This document shows, one piece after another, positions 6,746-13,165 of a stretch of 13,165 bases of DNA. How positions within the stretch are numbered: position 1 is the stretch's first letter; each line of letters starts with the position of its first letter. Origin of the DNA: Cellvibrionales bacterium UBA2618 (GTDB lineage: Bacteria > Pseudomonadota > Gammaproteobacteria > Pseudomonadales > Porticoccaceae); NCBI GenBank assembly GCA_002339165.1, contig DDJS01000128.1, positions 1 through 13,165 of the forward strand, given 5' to 3'. The notes beneath the pieces were generated by a model. The model saw only the letters and a list, made by a program, of their open reading frames with translations. It had not been told where the DNA came from and did not search any database. Made by a program: the position numbers and the translations under genes.

Positions 6746-7897
6746 TTAAGTAGTCGAAAGACCGTATTTATTGATCTTCTCGATCAAGGTGGTGCGTTGC
6801 ACATTGAGTAATCGAGCAGTTTTGGACACATTACCTTCGGCCTTATCGAGCGCCTGTTGGATGAGACTTCGCTCGATATCCACCATATGCTGCTTTAGAG
6901 GTAGTCCCTGCTCAGGGAACGAATCCCAACTCTGTGCCATGGATATAACCCGCACGGTCTCATCAAATGCCGCGGATGGGTCACCCTCAGCAATTGCATC
7001 AACCGGTTGACTTGGCACGTCACCATTGAGGCCTTTATCGCCATGGACTTCAAAATTGAATGCGCCCTGCCCACTGGCCACGTGCGTGGCAATCGGCAAC
7101 TCGCCAGGATCGGTATTTGCCAAAAGGCGGATACCCGGAGGAAGCATGCTCTCTGGAACATTGCGAAAATCAACATTTTGGCCGGGATAGAGCGCCGAAT
7201 AACGGTTAACTAAATTGGATAGTTCTCGGACGTTGCCCGGCCAGTTGTATCGCATAAACAATTCTAGCGATATGGAGGCAAAGGTAATTGGCTTTTGCCT
7301 CCGCTTTGCATGCAACAGAGCAAAGTGCTCAATCAATGGCACTATGTCCTCTTTGCGTTCATGCAGCGCCTTTATTTCTATCGGCATTACGTTTAGGCGA
7401 TAATAGAGATCCTCCCTAAACTCGCCTTTATGGATCAATAGCTCAATATTTTTGTGCGTCGCGGCGACCACCCGCACATCGATCGCCAACCCTTGAGTGG
7501 TTCCGACCGGGTCGATAATACGCTCCTGCAGCACTCGCAAAAGCTTTACTTGAAGGTCCATCGACATATCGCCGATTTCATCGAGGAACAAAGTGCCCCC
7601 ACTGGCTAGTTCAAAACGGCCCTTGCGATCGGAAATGGCACCAGTGAACGCGCCCTTTCGGTGACCAAACAACTCGCTTTCCAACAACTCGCGAGGGATG
7701 GCCCCGCAGTTCACAGGAATAAATGGCTCACCAGAACGCTCGGAACAGTCGTGTAAAGCTCTCGCCACCAGCTCTTTGCCGGTGCCGCTGTCGCCAAGGA
7801 TCAGGGCAGTGGCGTCACTCGGGCCAACCACCTTAATCAGCGCGCGGAGTTCATTGATCTCCGCACTGCGCCCCACAATTGTTTTCAAGTTTTGCAC
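6746..7897 (-). CDS. FleQ/FlrA-type sigma-54 activator lacking the N-terminal receiver
   Basis: This is probably the master activator of the flagellar cascade. The 383 residues carry a complete AAA+ domain: Walker A GDSGTGKE (35-42), GAFTGA (82-87), FLDEIGDM (104-111), FREDLYYRL and WPGNVRELSNLV. A Fis-type DNA-binding end follows (SKTARLLNVQRTTLIEKI), a strong match to FleQ (RTTLVEKMRKYGM). Known FleQ proteins are about 470-490 residues with an N-terminal receiver-like domain. Here translation starts at a GTG (7897), and an in-frame TGA lies three codons upstream, so that domain is absent. The segment matching FleQ's c-di-GMP-binding LFRS motif reads NLKT at the extreme N-terminus. The ribosome site is weak. 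The gene is divergent from the CLC gene and upstream of the FlrC-like gene, whose sigma-54 promoter it may activate. FleQ is the best family match; a paralogue is possible. Confidence 0.85.
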   Translation of the reverse strand: MQNLKTIVGRSAEINELRALIKVVGPSDATALILGDSGTGKELVARALHDCSERSGEPFIPVNCGAIPRELLESELFGHRKGAFTGAISDRKGRFELASGGTLFLDEIGDMSMDLQVKLLRVLQERIIDPVGTTQGLAIDVRVVAATHKNIELLIHKGEFREDLYYRLNVMPIEIKALHERKEDIVPLIEHFALLHAKRRQKPITFASISLELFMRYNWPGNVRELSNLVNRYSALYPGQNVDFRNVPESMLPPGIRLLANTDPGELPIATHVASGQGAFNFEVHGDKGLNGDVPSQPVDAIAEGDPSAAFDETVRVISMAQSWDSFPEQGLPLKQHMVDIERSLIQQALDKAEGNVSKTARLLNVQRTTLIEKINKYGLSTT

Positions 7898-7974
7898 TAA
7901 ATCGTCTCAACCAAGTCCAGATGCCCATGATTCCTAGTTCTTCCCTGTAACCAGAATTCAACATCAACAAACAC

Positions 7975-7989
7975 TTGCATAGGATGCAA
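7975..7989. promoter_or_regulatory. Palindrome TTGCAT-N3-ATGCAA, possible operator
   Basis: This is a perfect 6-bp inverted repeat with a 3-bp centre, about 78 bp upstream of the FleQ-like GTG. Its size and position suit a dimeric regulator binding near that gene's promoter. No specific regulator can be named from the sequence. Confidence 0.35.
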
Positions 7990-8132
7990 AAGCCCCATAA
8001 AACTTTAACAACATAACATAAGTGTCGATTCTAATGGCAATAAGCTCGGGCTTCAACAACCTAACCACCTTACATTGTCGAGAATACGACAGTTTTGCCG
8101 CGCATTCGCCCCAATACTAGCAAATTCATGCT

Positions 8133-8159
8133 TTGACCCACTAATACTTACTATATAAG
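8133..8159 (+). promoter_or_regulatory. Candidate housekeeping promoter for the CLC gene
   Basis: TTGACC (8133-8138) and TATAAG (8154-8159) resemble -35 and -10 boxes, though the 15-bp spacer is shorter than ideal. A start near 8166 would exclude the upstream ATG at 8163 and agrees with translation from 8199. Tentative. Confidence 0.35.
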
Positions 8160-8198
8160 CTGATGCATTTATCCATATCTATTTATTGGAGTAACAGC

Positions 8199-9914
8199 AT
8201 GAAGAGAGCCAAAGAAGCCGTCTTAGAGGTTTTTATCGTATTCGTCGTCGGTGGTCTCATCGGCTCAAGTCTAGCGGTGGTATCAAACCTCTTTGTCGCC
8301 GGTGTGCTATGGATGACCACGCAGCGAGCCAACGCAGATTTTTTCGACGTAACGCTTGGCGATCAAGTACTGTCATTTTCAAGCTTGGTGTTTTTATGGG
8401 CCGCGGCGGGTTGCGTCATCATGATTAAAAAGCTCTTCTCGATCGCTAAGTGGGCCGGCCCAGCAGACTCGATGTATGCGGCACACCAACTCAACGTGCC
8501 GTTTAATGTCAAACAGGGTCTGGCCTCTACGCTAGCAGCATTTGCGTCGGTTAGCGGCGGTGCCTCAGTCGGTCAGTACGGGCCTATTGTCCATTTTGGG
8601 GCAACCATGGGAATCATCATCTCCAAACTACAACTGCGCAAACGCCTAGGATTTAACCGCTTGCCCCGCGAGGTCTATTTGGCTTGTGGTGTTGCAGCCG
8701 CTATATCGGCGGGCTTCAACGCGCCGATCGCCGGCATCATTTTTGCGCACGAAGCAATATTACGGCAGTTTTCAGTCCGCGCGATCGCGCCGATTACGGT
8801 TGCATCGATTACTGCGAGCACCGTGGGCGGGTATCTGTTTCCTCAGACCGTGGCCTTTCAAATCGGTGCTTCGGCCCCGGCGTTAACCGAAGTAGTGCCC
8901 TTTTTAATGGTGCTGTCGCCGATATTTGCCGCTGTTGCTATTATTTTTATGCTGTCTTTGCGCTTCGCGACAAAAACCGCCGCCTCGTTGGATGTGTCGC
9001 CGATGGCGCTTCCTTTTATAGGCGCGACCATCTGCGGTTTGATTGGGGTTTGGGTTCCTCAAGCGCTCGGCCTTGGTATCGGTAGCATCAACCAGATGAT
9101 TGCCGGTGAATTCATGATCTCAATGCTACTGGTCGTGTTGGTTGCCAAAATAGTCATGACCTCAGCCTGTATTGGCTTTGGCGTGTTTGGCGGGGTTTTC
9201 TCGCCAGCGTTGTTTATTGGCGTAACCGCGGGTGCGCTGGCGACGAAAGGACTGGTAGCATTCGGTTTCGGCGACGTCGCTTCGGTGGTAACGGTAGCAG
9301 CGATGGCTGCAGTCAGCGCATCTGTAATCGGCGCTCCTCTGAGCGCAGTTTTGATCGTGCTTGAATTGTCCCATTCCTACGAGTATGCGGTGGCAGCCAT
9401 GATCGCAGTGATGGTCTGTAGCTTGATTACCCACCGCCTGTTTGGCCACTCGTTCTTTGACCGTCAATTGCTCGATCGGGGTATTGACCTACTCAAAGGC
9501 CGTGAAGCGATTGCGCTGGAACAACAACAACTTGCTCCATTTGCCTCACAAGACTATATAAAGGCGACCCCAGACACCTCAGGACACACGGTCCGACAAG
9601 AAATGGAACAACGCGAGCACACGGAGGCCTACATTATTAATAACGACGGGATATTACTGGGTAAGCTCAGTATCTACCAAGCCATTGCCTGCGGCGATGA
9701 CGTGGTCTCCAATCATATGGATAGCTCGCCGATCACGCTCTATGGGGATGACTCACTCAAACAATCGATGGTTAAAGTGAGTCAGTTCGTCGGGGAGAGC
9801 TTGCCCATAGTGACGCGTGAGACCAGCGCGATGGTGGGTAGTATCGCCGAGGGTGAATTGTTTCAAGCGGTGATCGATATACAAAGTCAAGCACGCACCA
9901 TTGAGAGGGATTAA
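8199..9914 (+). CDS. CLC-family chloride channel with C-terminal CBS-like region
   Basis: This integral membrane anion channel or transporter of the CLC family has 571 residues from the ATG at 8199. GGAG seven bases upstream supports that start; an in-frame ATG at 8163 would add 12 residues but lacks such a site. Many hydrophobic helices fill residues 10-415. Signature segments are GPADSMYAAHQ (87-97), GGASVGQYGPIVHFG (120-134), FNAPIAGIIFAHE (173-185), GVFGGVFSPALFIG (328-341) and HSFFDRQL (417-424). Residues about 450-565 resemble a CBS-domain pair, the usual cytosolic regulatory module. By motif matching, the gating glutamate (E148 of the E. coli exchanger) is Tyr127, the internal proton glutamate (E203) is Ala186 and the central tyrosine (Y445) is Phe. 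That suggests uncoupled anion conduction rather than Cl-/H+ exchange. A Sel1-repeat gene follows 50 bp downstream, probably co-transcribed. The physiological anion is not evident. Confidence 0.9.
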   Translation: MKRAKEAVLEVFIVFVVGGLIGSSLAVVSNLFVAGVLWMTTQRANADFFDVTLGDQVLSFSSLVFLWAAAGCVIMIKKLFSIAKWAGPADSMYAAHQLNVPFNVKQGLASTLAAFASVSGGASVGQYGPIVHFGATMGIIISKLQLRKRLGFNRLPREVYLACGVAAAISAGFNAPIAGIIFAHEAILRQFSVRAIAPITVASITASTVGGYLFPQTVAFQIGASAPALTEVVPFLMVLSPIFAAVAIIFMLSLRFATKTAASLDVSPMALPFIGATICGLIGVWVPQALGLGIGSINQMIAGEFMISMLLVVLVAKIVMTSACIGFGVFGGVFSPALFIGVTAGALATKGLVAFGFGDVASVVTVAAMAAVSASVIGAPLSAVLIVLELSHSYEYAVAAMIAVMVCSLITHRLFGHSFFDRQLLDRGIDLLKGREAIALEQQQLAPFASQDYIKATPDTSGHTVRQEMEQREHTEAYIINNDGILLGKLSIYQAIACGDDVVSNHMDSSPITLYGDDSLKQSMVKVSQFVGESLPIVTRETSAMVGSIAEGELFQAVIDIQSQARTIERD

Positions 9915-9964
9915 ACTGACGCACACAGTCGGTCATTAAACCCACTCTACTGCGAGGAACAACT

Positions 9965-10675
9965 ATGCGACAACAGCTCCCTATCTTTTGGTTGATAGCG
10001 CTGCTAATAAGTACCGGGCCGGTTTACGGCGATTCGTTTGATGCCGGTCTCAGCGCCTTAAAACGCGCTCATTACGCAACGGCTATGCGGGCCTGGATAA
10101 AGATGGCCAACGATGGCACTGCCGAGGCGCAGAACAATGTTGGTCATCTCTACGAAGAGGGATTCGGGGTAGAGCAAGACTATACCGAGGCGATGCGTTG
10201 GTATCGGCTTGCCGCCGAGCAAGGGTTGGCCGAGTCCCAACACAATGTAGCGATGCTCTATTACCAAGGGTACGGAGTGAAACAGAATTATCGTGAGGCA
10301 GTCAGGTGGTTTAAGCTATCCACAAAGCAAGAATTGGCAGACTCGCAATATATGCTGGCGCTTTGCTACCACCAGGGTCAGGGGGTTTCTATGGACTATA
10401 AATTTGCCAAGTACTGGTACCTGATGTCTGCCAAGCAGGGCTACGCCAATGCTCAATTTATGTACGCTTTTATGCTTCAAGCTGGGGAAGTTGGCGACCC
10501 TGCGCCGCTTAAAGCACTGGTTTGGAGCGAAGTGGCGAAACGCAATGGCAAGCTCGACAGCGGTGATGTTGGCGACCAATCAAAGTTGCAATTGGACGAT
10601 GAAGAAATCGCCACTGCGATGGAATTGGCGGAGTTATGCCTGAGCAGTAACTATGAGTCCTGCCCTACTGCATAG
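9965..10675 (+). CDS. Secreted Sel1-repeat (TPR-like) protein
   Basis: This 236-residue protein begins with a hydrophobic signal peptide (residues 1-22, likely cleaved after VYG), so it probably acts in the periplasm or outside the cell. It then carries Sel1-like helical repeats of 36 residues at about 53-88, 89-124 and 125-160, each following the AxxQxxxAxLYxxGxGVxxDYxxAxxWxxxAAxQG pattern. A degenerate fourth repeat spans 161-191. Such repeats usually mediate protein-protein contacts; no enzymatic motif is visible. The C-terminal tail is acidic and contains two cysteines (C225, C233) that could form a disulfide in the periplasm. GAGGA seven bases before the ATG is a good ribosome site. The gene follows the CLC gene by 50 bp without an intervening terminator, so an operon is likely. 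Its partner is unknown. Confidence 0.85.
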   Translation: MRQQLPIFWLIALLISTGPVYGDSFDAGLSALKRAHYATAMRAWIKMANDGTAEAQNNVGHLYEEGFGVEQDYTEAMRWYRLAAEQGLAESQHNVAMLYYQGYGVKQNYREAVRWFKLSTKQELADSQYMLALCYHQGQGVSMDYKFAKYWYLMSAKQGYANAQFMYAFMLQAGEVGDPAPLKALVWSEVAKRNGKLDSGDVGDQSKLQLDDEEIATAMELAELCLSSNYESCPTA

Positions 10676-10724
10676 CGTGCAGCGGCCGCCACGGTGCCGA
10701 TACAAATTTAATTTAACTAATTCC

Positions 10725-10751
10725 TAAAGAATTCCCCGCTCTCGACGATAT
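10725..10751 (+). promoter_or_regulatory. FliA (sigma-28) promoter of fliS
   Basis: TAAAGAAT, exactly 11 bases, then GACGATAT closely follows the flagellar sigma-28 consensus TAAAGTTT-N11-GCCGATAA, with the TAAAG and CGATA cores intact. Predicted transcription starts near 10758, about 40 bases before the fliS ATG. This places fliS in the late, FliA-dependent class. Confidence 0.8.
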
Positions 10752-10754
10752 TAC

Positions 10755-10776
10755 TACTACATCAGAGTTTGTAGTA
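10755..10776. promoter_or_regulatory. Inverted repeat over the fliS transcription start
   Basis: TACTACA (10755-10761) and TGTAGTA (10770-10776) are perfectly complementary with an 8-base loop. They overlap the predicted start of the sigma-28 transcript and lie just upstream of the ribosome site. An operator is one possibility; an RNA hairpin would be partly cut off by the start site. Tentative. Confidence 0.3.
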
Positions 10777-10797
10777 CATACCGAGGAGTTCCATAAC

Positions 10798-11214
10798 ATG
10801 AAAAGACACGCCAAAGCGCTGAATGCCTATCAAGACGTAAATGTGTCATCAGCTGTCCCGTACGCTGATGGTGTTCAGTTGATTCAAATGCTGTTTGACG
10901 GCCTGATCGATTCGCTGTCAGCTGCGGAAGGCCATCTAGTGCGTAAGTCCATCAAAGAGAAAAGTGACGCTCTGTACAGAGCTAGCAATATTATTATTGG
11001 TTTACAGGGCTCACTAGACTTTGAAAAGGGTGCCGAGTTGGCACGTAACCTCAGCGAGTTGTACGATTACTGCCTACGTCGTTTGATCAAGGCCAATCTG
11101 TATAACGACATCGAAGCAGTGCGCGAAGTCAAGGGTCTCATGGAAGAAATCAGTTCAGCTTGGACGCTATTACCTTCGCTTTTAAAGGATCAAAACGCAG
11201 CCATGGCTTCGTAG
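10798..11214 (+). CDS. fliS: FliS, flagellin export chaperone
   Basis: FliS is a small helical-bundle chaperone that binds the C-terminus of flagellin in the cytoplasm and delivers it to the export apparatus. The product has 138 residues, the usual length. Family hallmarks are LNAYQDVNVSSAVPYADGVQLIQMLFDGLID near the N-terminus, the ALYRASNIIIGLQGSLDFEKG segment (about 60-80), then LSELYDYCLRRLIKANLYND and EVKGLMEEISSAW. GAGGAG nine bases before the ATG is a strong ribosome site. The gene has its own sigma-28 promoter and is followed by a strong terminator 47 bp past its stop, so it is probably a single-gene transcript. In many bacteria fliS follows fliD; neither fliD nor a flagellin gene is in this window. 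Confidence 0.92.
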   Translation: MKRHAKALNAYQDVNVSSAVPYADGVQLIQMLFDGLIDSLSAAEGHLVRKSIKEKSDALYRASNIIIGLQGSLDFEKGAELARNLSELYDYCLRRLIKANLYNDIEAVREVKGLMEEISSAWTLLPSLLKDQNAAMAS

Positions 11215-11239
11215 TCATGACGTCGGCGTTATAGTCACC

Positions 11240-11596
11240 ATGCTATTTGCAACATCATTTAACGCTCTGAGGTCAAAGCCTCAGAGCGTTTTTGATTTGA
11301 AACTGTCACAAAGTCAGAGTAGCAGCAGCGACTCGTCGAGCTTTGGTCCAGAATTCACGTGGCTCTATGATCAACACCAAGCAGCTTCGTCGGCCGATTC
11401 CGCGAATTCGAGAACACCGCTCGAAGAGCCTGCCAAAGTACCCCAGCAACCGACTGATTGCTTGTTCTTTCAACAGTTCATGTCGATGCATCAAACGGCC
11501 AATAGACGAGCTACAGGAGTGAAAAGCCACACCTCAGATCTGGATCAGATCAATACCTTTTTGGAACAGCGCCGGATACCGGACGAATCCTCCTAG
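11240..11596 (+). CDS. Uncertain small ORF, hypothetical hydrophilic protein
   Basis: An open frame of 118 codons follows fliS by 25 bp. I recognise no family. The product would be soluble, rich in Ser and Gln (residues 22-35 are nearly all small or polar), with no signal peptide or membrane segment. Against it: no Shine-Dalgarno precedes the ATG, and the strong fliS terminator occupies codons 8-18, so little message would reach it without read-through. A TTG at 11297 could start a shorter version beyond the hairpin but also lacks a ribosome site. The frame does not look like the FliD-chaperone FliT, which is mostly helical. It may be a real small flagella-linked gene or chance coding potential. 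Confidence 0.35.
   Translation: MLFATSFNALRSKPQSVFDLKLSQSQSSSSDSSSFGPEFTWLYDQHQAASSADSANSRTPLEEPAKVPQQPTDCLFFQQFMSMHQTANRRATGVKSHTSDLDQINTFLEQRRIPDESS
11261..11293 (+). terminator. Strong intrinsic terminator after fliS
   Basis: AACGCTCTGAGG pairs perfectly with CCTCAGAGCGTT (12 bp) around the 6-base loop TCAAAG, and a run of five T follows at once. This is a textbook rho-independent terminator ending the fliS transcript. It lies inside the first codons of the uncertain ORF that starts at 11240. Confidence 0.9.
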
Positions 11597-11647
11597 GCCC
11601 GGCCAGAGTAGGTGATTCAAACTCAATCAGTATCGCAAGCGCTTGGC

Positions 11648-11677
11648 TTGACATCACTGGTTCTTCCGTGGCATAAA
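11648..11677 (+). promoter_or_regulatory. Candidate sigma-70 promoter for the potassium channel gene
   Basis: A perfect TTGACA (11648-11653), an 18-base spacer and CATAAA (11672-11677, four of six consensus bases) make a plausible housekeeping promoter. It would give a leader of about 80 bases. The -10 region overlaps a small CGTGG/CCACG inverted repeat around 11668-11682, and a 10-bp palindrome TAAGTACTTA lies at 11694-11703. Confidence 0.4.
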
Positions 11678-11764
11678 CCACGTTACAGCGATTTAAGTAC
11701 TTACTTAGTAGTTCTTTATAGCTAAGAGCGGGGCTTTATAACAAACCAGCGAGGTTCAACGAAC

Positions 11765-12703
11765 ATGGCATTTACGCAGCGCAGAGTCCTTCAAATTCTC
11801 AACAAGGGCGAAGGTCATGACACTACAAGCCTCGCTTGTGACATATTTTTATCCTCGCTAATTATTCTAAACCTCTTGGCTGTGTGCCTTGAATCGATAG
11901 AGGGTTTCCGCGGTCAGTACAGCAGTGAACTGGCTGCTTTTGAATTATTCTCGGTAATGATATTTTTAGTCGAGTACCTGCTACGCATTTGGTCTATGGC
12001 AGCCGATGATAAAAATCTCTCGAAAACTGCGTCGGGTCGACGTGGCAGTTACGTATTCAGCTTTACCGGAATCATCGACTTAGCAGCTATATTGCCGAGT
12101 ATTTTACCGATCCTTTTCCCTGGTACCGATCTACGCTGGTTGAGGGTTCTCCGATTGGTTCGGTTGCTCAAAATATCACATTATTCCTCTGCTCTAGAGG
12201 ATCTTTTTTCAGCGATTTATCAAGAGCGGCAGTCCTTTGTCGCAGCGCTCTATCTGATGGCCATCGCGCTATTTTTATCTAGCTCAATGATGTATTTGGC
12301 AGAGTATGAGGCCCAACCCGACAATTTTCAGTCGATTCCCCACACCATGTGGTGGGCGCTGGTAACACTCACCACGGTCGGTTATGGCGACGTCTATCCG
12401 ATAACCGGCCCCGGAAAAATTATCGGCGCGATGACTGCCCTAATGGGTGTTTGTGCGGTGGCCTTGTTGACAGGTATTGTCGCCTCGGCGTTTTCCAACC
12501 AAATGGCACGACGAGAGGCGATATTTGAAGCCGAAGTCAATGCCGCGATGGCCGATGGCATCATCACCGAGGACGAAGCTGAGCACATTGAAGATCTGCG
12601 TGGTAGATTCAAAATCAGTGAACAGCACGCCAAAGCGATTTTCGATAATATAGCCGAGCAGCAAGACTTCGATGAGATTATTGAAGAGAAACCGAAGGAT
12701 TAA
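11765..12703 (+). CDS. Voltage-gated potassium channel (six-transmembrane, Kv-like)
   Basis: This is a 312-residue inner-membrane potassium channel of the voltage-gated ion channel superfamily. Membrane segments are S1 about 24-43, S2 57-77, S3 97-118, S4 123-139, S5 157-178 and S6 217-245. S4 carries R124, R127, R130, R133 and K136 at every third position, the classic voltage sensor, preceded by an acidic S2/S3. The pore loop holds the selectivity filter TTVGYGD (203-209). After S6 comes a charged cytoplasmic tail (246-312), including ADGIITEDEAEHIEDLRGRFKISEQ-type sequence from about 263 that faintly recalls TerB-like helical modules; that resemblance is tentative. The ATG has GAGG ten bases upstream. 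The gene is monocistronic as far as the window shows. Homotetramer assembly is expected from the family. Its role could be potassium homeostasis or membrane-potential control. Confidence 0.92.
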   Translation: MAFTQRRVLQILNKGEGHDTTSLACDIFLSSLIILNLLAVCLESIEGFRGQYSSELAAFELFSVMIFLVEYLLRIWSMAADDKNLSKTASGRRGSYVFSFTGIIDLAAILPSILPILFPGTDLRWLRVLRLVRLLKISHYSSALEDLFSAIYQERQSFVAALYLMAIALFLSSSMMYLAEYEAQPDNFQSIPHTMWWALVTLTTVGYGDVYPITGPGKIIGAMTALMGVCAVALLTGIVASAFSNQMARREAIFEAEVNAAMADGIITEDEAEHIEDLRGRFKISEQHAKAIFDNIAEQQDFDEIIEEKPKD

Positions 12704-13165
12704 GCAACCCGGCATTACCAATCCGGCGCCGGCGCGCCGCCCCCTGCGCAGGCGTTTACATTAGACCTAATACGCTCCTCCCAGTTAAATGCCGCCGGTA
12801 ATGCGCACAAGCACACGCAGGAGCGCGTCTAGTTGAGCAGCATACCCATCCGCTAAGCAACTCTAACGAATCCTCTTTATACGCAGCTCTAGGGCCGCAA
12901 ATCAACGCTTGGATTGGCTGTAACGATTGGAACAACCGGTTGTTAGCGACCGACCGGCGATAAAGGGCGAATTGCTCAATCTCGGCGCACAACCGTCACC
13001 GAACAGGCGCTCTAATCGAAGCAGCACGATGAGTGTCCGAACCAACTGCTGGAGACTGGCGCGCAAACGGCGCCATACGCGCAACTAGGCGGGCAATGGA
13101 TGAAGCATTGGATTGATACTGGAAGCGACCATGCGCTCCGTTAGCGCCGTCCCAACGGCACAAAT
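12704..13165. other. 462-bp region without a recognisable gene
   Basis: No frame here looks like a gene: the open frames present are short, on the minus strand, overlapping and with no family resemblance. Just after the channel stop there is a cluster of GC-rich palindromes (CCGGCGCCGG 12723-12732, GGCGCGCC 12731-12738, CCTGCGCAGG 12743-12752) that could form structure at the transcript end, but without a T tract. Further on there is a 14-bp perfect palindrome. The rest shows no repeat, RNA gene or mobile-element signature I can support. Confidence 0.6.
12931..12944. promoter_or_regulatory. Perfect 14-bp palindrome AACAACCGGTTGTT
   Basis: This uninterrupted, perfectly symmetric 14-mer lies in non-coding sequence about 230 bp after the channel gene. 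It could be a binding site for a dimeric regulator of a gene beyond the window. No regulator can be named. Confidence 0.35.

Larger units (their letters stand above)
7898..8198. other. 301-bp divergent intergenic region (fleQ-like / CLC)
   Basis: This AT-rich stretch separates the leftward FleQ-like gene from the rightward CLC gene and must hold promoters for both. I see a perfect palindrome (7975-7989) and a candidate plus-strand promoter close to the CLC gene. I could not find a convincing -35/-10, sigma-28 or sigma-54 promoter for the FleQ-like gene. One TTGCCGC, the inverted form of the GGCAA element, occurs at 8095-8101. No coding frame is evident. Confidence 0.6.

Noticed and set aside
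8163..8198. Upstream in-frame ATG for the CLC gene at 8163
   Set aside because: It has no ribosome site, and it would lie at or before the predicted transcription start; the ATG at 8199 has GGAG at ideal spacing.
10696..10703. GCCGATAC, a perfect-looking sigma-28 -10 core upstream of fliS
   Set aside because: No TAAA-type -35 element lies 11 bases upstream; the pair at 10725-10751 fits both boxes and spacing.
12756..13084. Short minus-strand open frames in the right-hand tail
   Set aside because: They overlap each other, lack ribosome sites, have Arg/Cys/Ser-rich compositions typical of non-coding frames and resemble no family.
13080..13165. Possible integron attC-like site (TAGGCGGGC and GTTAGCG motifs)
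   Set aside because: The required GTTRRRY and RYYYAAC core boxes are not present in a paired arrangement.

Overview
The window looks like chromosome from a polarly flagellated, probably marine gammaproteobacterium. This is inferred from the FleQ/FleR-type gene order next to fliEFGHI, the sigma-54 and sigma-28 promoter architecture, the protein sequences and the moderate GC content. No species can be named from the sequence alone.

Left part, minus strand (1-7897). A tightly packed flagellar basal-body operon reads leftwards: a FlrC/FleR-type sigma-54 activator, fliE, fliF, fliG, fliH and the first 210 codons of fliI, which runs off the window. Gaps are short (11-46 bp) and fliG/fliH and fliH/fliI overlap. 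Upstream of the activator lies a 298-bp control region. It holds a correctly spaced -24/-12 promoter and, 70-137 bp upstream of the predicted start, a regular array of GGCAA elements that looks like an enhancer. Further upstream is a second sigma-54 activator of FleQ/FlrA type, which starts with GTG and has no receiver domain. The usual sensor kinase gene (fleS/flrB) is absent between the two regulators, and the FlrC-like protein's receiver has lost its phosphoacceptor aspartate. Together these suggest flagellar control without a local phosphorelay.

Centre, plus strand (8199-10675). A CLC-family anion channel with C-terminal CBS-like sequence is followed 50 bp later by a secreted Sel1-repeat protein, probably in one transcript. 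The CLC protein appears to lack both glutamates used for proton coupling.

Right part, plus strand (10725-12703). A stand-alone fliS (flagellin export chaperone) has its own FliA (sigma-28) promoter and a strong intrinsic terminator. An uncertain 118-codon ORF begins across that terminator. Next comes a six-transmembrane voltage-gated potassium channel with a charged, acidic cytoplasmic tail.

The last 462 bp (12704-13165) contain no convincing gene, only GC-rich palindromes near the channel stop and a 14-bp perfect palindrome. No tRNA, rRNA, CRISPR array or insertion sequence was seen.
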